Assembly (NCBI GenBank): GCA_000969725.1
Contig: JXSR01S003025.1
Strand: one strand, 5' to 3'
From: Ophiothrix spiculata
Lineage: Eukaryota > Echinodermata > Ophiuroidea > Amphilepidida > Ophiotrichidae
DNA: 33,520 nt
Shown: positions 30,855-33,520 of the stretch, in pieces
How positions within the stretch are numbered: position 1 is the first letter of the stretch
Layout: the number at the start of each line of letters is the position of its first letter
Made by a program: the position numbers and the translations under genes
Notes under the pieces: generated by a model
Database searches by the model: none
What the model saw: the letters and a program-made list of their open reading frames with translations, nothing else
What the model was told of the DNA's origin: nothing

Positions 30855-31082
30855 GAAAACATACCCAAGTACCATGTATAGAAATGATATTCTTTTTCAC
30901 TTCCAATAATTAATTAATTTTTTTTTTCTTATTAATACATAAATTAATTAACTAATTAATTAATTAATGAAAACATACCCAAGTACCATGTATAGAAATG
31001 ATATTCTTTTTCATTTCCAATAATTAATTAATTAATTAATACATAAATTAATTAACTAATTATTATTAATTAATTAATTTAT
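30855..31082 (+). repeat. Tandem duplication, 114-bp unit
   Basis: GAAAACATACCCAAGTACCA begins at 30855 and again at 30969. The two units are nearly identical over about 70 bp (one C/T change in CACTTCC/CATTTCC) and then differ in the length of the AATT-rich tail. This is a recent tandem duplication. An (ATTTA)n-like low-complexity run follows to about 31150. Confidence 0.9.
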
Positions 31083-31920
31083 TTATTTATGTATTTTTTT
31101 TATTAATTTACTTATTTATTCAGTTATTTATTTATTCAGTTATTTATTTCATTGACCATCTATTTCTTTTTTTAATCATCATTAAGATTCACCTTGGCCG
31201 TCTCTTCAATGTTTTCTTGTGCTTTCAATATTGTTTGCTTACGTGTGCCTATTGTGTTAATACGTATGATAAGTAAACATGATCATTTGTTTGGGTCCAA
31301 AACGCACGTGTTGGGTGATTTACATAAATGACGACGTCACTACTTCCCCGCCGTATTCGTGTTTTAGTTGTTTATCTTTAAATGTATAATTGATTACATA
31401 ATAGTCCATTTTATTACAAGGCGATCGAGCAGGGAATTCAAATTGATGTCATGCAAATAGGTTAGACCCGTATCCTTGGAAATTAAACCGATTACAACCC
31501 ATAGGCCTAACCAGTGACCACGTTAGGCGACCAGACAACAACCAAGCTAACTGGGTGCCGTTATGCTCAAACACAATAGAATAATGAAATGATAAAAGAA
31601 AGGTAATTCACCTTGTCGTTATGAGGTATTAAGTTTAAATTCCGCGAAACAAAAAACATTAATTGTGATTTTCATCACAAAAAAATACGTTAACACCTCA
31701 ACAATTTTGTTTGACAATATTTTTTGAAATAAATGCAATAAAAAGAGAGAACAAACAAATATGACAAATGAAACACACACGGTCCTGCAAAAAATACGAA
31801 GGACTATGGCACTTGTGATTCAAATTACTACACTTTGAGGTATGTTTGTGGTGTCGTAATGAAAAAAAAAACTAGAGGAGAGCCGAAGGCATATATTAAA
31901 ATCAGTCCCGATTTCCCATC
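31083..31920. other. Low-complexity AT run, then ordinary AT-rich DNA
   Basis: From 31083 to 31150 there is TTTATTTA-type sequence with TTCAGTTATTTATT repeated. The rest, to 31920, has no recognised gene. A TGACGACGTCA string at about 31328-31338 is palindromic but isolated. Confidence 0.4.
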
Positions 31921-32013
31921 TGACTGATCAGCTCAGTCGGTAGAGCGCGAGACCATCAATACTTGGTCTAAGATAAGTTACGAATGTTGGGCTTGGGTTC
32001 GAATCCTTACTAC
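31921..32013 (+). repeat. tRNA-Lys-like unit (pseudogene or SINE head)
   Basis: CAGCTCAGTCGGTAGAGC (31929-31946) is a textbook box A with a perfect 4-bp D-stem (GCTC/GAGC). Box B GGTTCGAATCC is at 31996-32006. AGACC and GGTCT at 31950-31969 pair but leave a 10-base loop. About 27 extra bases lie between there and box B, and the acceptor stem is absent. It is therefore not a normal tRNA gene. T/C-rich sequence follows at 32040-32215. Confidence 0.6.
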
Positions 32014-32339
32014 ATATTAGTTTATTTTGGTAATTGTTCCCTTATTTTTTGACAGTTTTTTTTAAATTATTTTAGTTATGTACTGTCTTTTATTTCTTTT
32101 TTACTTTTTTTTTTTATTTAGGACTGTTTATTTATATCCTTTCTTTCATTCTTTCTTTATTATTTTCTTTCTTTGAAATTCTTTATTTTTTTTCTACTCT
32201 GTATATTTTGTAATTCTTTGATAAAATTTCAATCTTCAATTCAATAATATAGGAAATTTCAAATTTAAATCTCATTAGCCCATTTCATAATCTCATAAGC
32301 CGATTTGTCCTTCATGAAGGCCAAGGTATACTTTCTATG
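32014..32339. repeat. T-rich and CTTT-rich low-complexity DNA
   Basis: Long T runs and (CTTT)n pieces lie between about 32045 and 32200, followed by ordinary AT-rich sequence up to the MITE. No gene was found. Confidence 0.6.
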
Positions 32340-32505
32340 GCCCGTATTCCAGAAAGATGTTTACCTAAACCGTTGTTTAACTGAGTATCAACTGTCCAGG
32401 AATGATATGCATCAGTTCAGCTTTCAAGCAAAACAGTTCAATGAGTCGTGCTGTTGACGAGAAATAAAACCTTTATTTAGCTAAACACCTTTCTGGAATA
32501 CGGGC
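32340..32505. mobile_element. 166-bp MITE with 30-bp terminal inverted repeats
   Basis: The left end is GCCCGTATTCCAGAAAGATG (then TTTACCTAAA). The right end is the inverse of GCCCGTATTCCAGAAAGGTG (then TTTAGCTAAA). Twenty-eight of 30 positions match. The GCCCGTATTC-type start is typical of animal PIF/Harbinger-related MITEs from general knowledge. The expected 3-bp duplication is not obvious at these borders. It has no coding frame. Confidence 0.85.
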
Positions 32506-32894
32506 AAGACTATATTGGGAACAAAAGAATCACCATAGATATGAATAGAAACCTACCAGACTGAATATCGATATTAACACAATAGCGATATTTCAGTCAA
32601 ACAAAATTGAAGACGGGGTCTAACAAGTGTATCTAATTATTTCTAAAAATATGTACTTGTTTAAATTGTTGTTTCTTGTGCACTTACATTTTCTAACCAA
32701 TAAATAAATAAATATAATTAATTAATTAAATTAATAAATAATAAATTAATAAATAATAAATAAAATGAATTAATAAACATTACATTAATACATAAATAAA
32801 TAATACAAGGTTGAAAATTTATTACAGATATCAATGGATGAGACTTAATGCGGATTAAAATTGTACAGTTGTAAAAAATCACGACAAACCGATA
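32506..32894. other. AT-rich DNA with (AATA)n run
   Basis: Low-complexity AATAAATTAATAAATA sequence fills about 32697-32805. The 71-codon minus frame at 32718-32933 arises from it and is not a gene. Confidence 0.5.
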
Positions 32895-32975
32895 TCCGAC
32901 GAAAGGCTCGAACCCTTGCTGAAAAACCTCCATTGATTACCAGTCAAGGAGTATTGCCACAACACCAGCGTCTCT
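32895..32975 (-). repeat. tRNA-like unit, minus strand (pseudogene or SINE head)
   Basis: On the minus strand, ACGCTGGTGTTGTGGCAAT stands where box A is expected, and GGGTTCGAGCC (32905-32915) is a good box B. AGCAAGGGTTCGA is shared with the unit at 30553, and the box A regions are alike (GTTAGTGTGGTGG versus GCTGGTGTTGTGG). The two are probably diverged members of one family. No acceptor stem forms. Confidence 0.5.
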
Positions 32976-33520
32976 GATTCACTTTACGGGCGTCAAATGT
33001 TATATATTTGTTTAATGAAACACAAAAAGATTTGCCAAAACATCAAACTCGGTTGAAATTGAGGGCGTAATAATTGATATGGGCACTATACTGAGATTTT
33101 AAAGTAATTGATTTTAGTTTATAAACGGACGTTTTAATTACTAATACTTTAAGCTCATTCTCCGATAAAGCGTTAAGCGATTTTTGTGTCGCTTTTTGTA
33201 TCTTGTTTAAATTGTTGAGCCCATTATAAATGATTTTAGTTGTTTAGTTTGTAGACGAGGGTCACATTTAAGTAACATATATTTATTTAGAAGTTGAAAC
33301 ATGCCGGGAAATAGCAAAAAATATTATTCGAAAAATGCATTACCCTTGTTTTACCCATGTCGACGCCCATGTTGAGTTATATACAGTGTAGCCCACTCTT
33401 TTCACATGCATGCGGGTCACATACAGTGTGTATTATTTAACAGTCTGTGTTAGGCTCTCTAATTAAAAATTATAACACTTGTATCATCGGGTCATTATTT
33501 GTTATTAGAGTTTTTAATTG
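32976..33520. other. AT-rich DNA to window end
   Basis: No gene or element is recognised. ATACAGTGT occurs twice, at about 33383 and 33422. Confidence 0.4.

Overview
This 33.5 kb window reads as AT-rich, non-coding DNA from an animal nuclear genome. No open reading frame exceeds 134 codons. The longest one lies inside repeats, and no frame shows a recognisable host protein domain, a convincing multi-exon gene or a bacterial-style operon. The repeat style (GTCA/TGACC-rich satellites, CCCGGGGGGCAC-ended elements, LINE tails with a short pentamer repeat, tRNA-like heads) suggests a marine invertebrate, possibly an echinoderm, hemichordate or similar. That taxonomic guess is inference from style only.

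Layout. 1-1635: three members of one CCCGGG-ended inverted-repeat family, with a 184-bp near-perfect palindrome at 337-520. 1690-5900: unique AT-rich DNA with a fold-back pair (2511-2753), a tRNA-like unit (about 3399-3471), and one copy each of several dispersed repeats. 5900-10640: AT-rich DNA holding a candidate element with CAAGGTGT/ACACCCTG ends (7442-8829) and the decayed 3' end of a non-LTR retrotransposon (9230-9663), the only clear protein homology seen. 10655-13590: two related blocks of about 130-bp GGTCA-rich repeats, separated by about 1.6 kb that contains a 25-copy, 42-bp minisatellite. 14154-17322: dispersed repeat copies and a pair of GGGTGAC-ended units. 17768-18564 and 26014-26737: two copies, in opposite orientation, of one DNA transposon with clear terminal inverted repeats and 3-bp target duplications. 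19521-21546: a 2-kb unit with inverted ends that carries six roughly 290-bp TGACC-rich units. 22340-23467 and 23543-23830: two more terminal-inverted-repeat elements. 26904-27275: a large hairpin built of tandem 'CTAGTCCGAAA' repeats. 30553-33000: tRNA-like units, a 114-bp tandem duplication and a 166-bp MITE (32340-32505).

The content therefore looks like layers of non-autonomous transposable elements and satellites in an intergenic region or a very large intron. No transposase gene was found, so the DNA elements would depend on enzymes encoded elsewhere. I found no new multi-gene system. The more unusual signals are structural: satellite arrays carried inside an inverted-repeat unit, a minisatellite between duplicated arrays, dense AGGTCA direct repeats, and several previously unnamed (to me) element families each supported by two or more copies or by matching ends. 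All alignments were done by eye, so boundaries may be off by a few bases.
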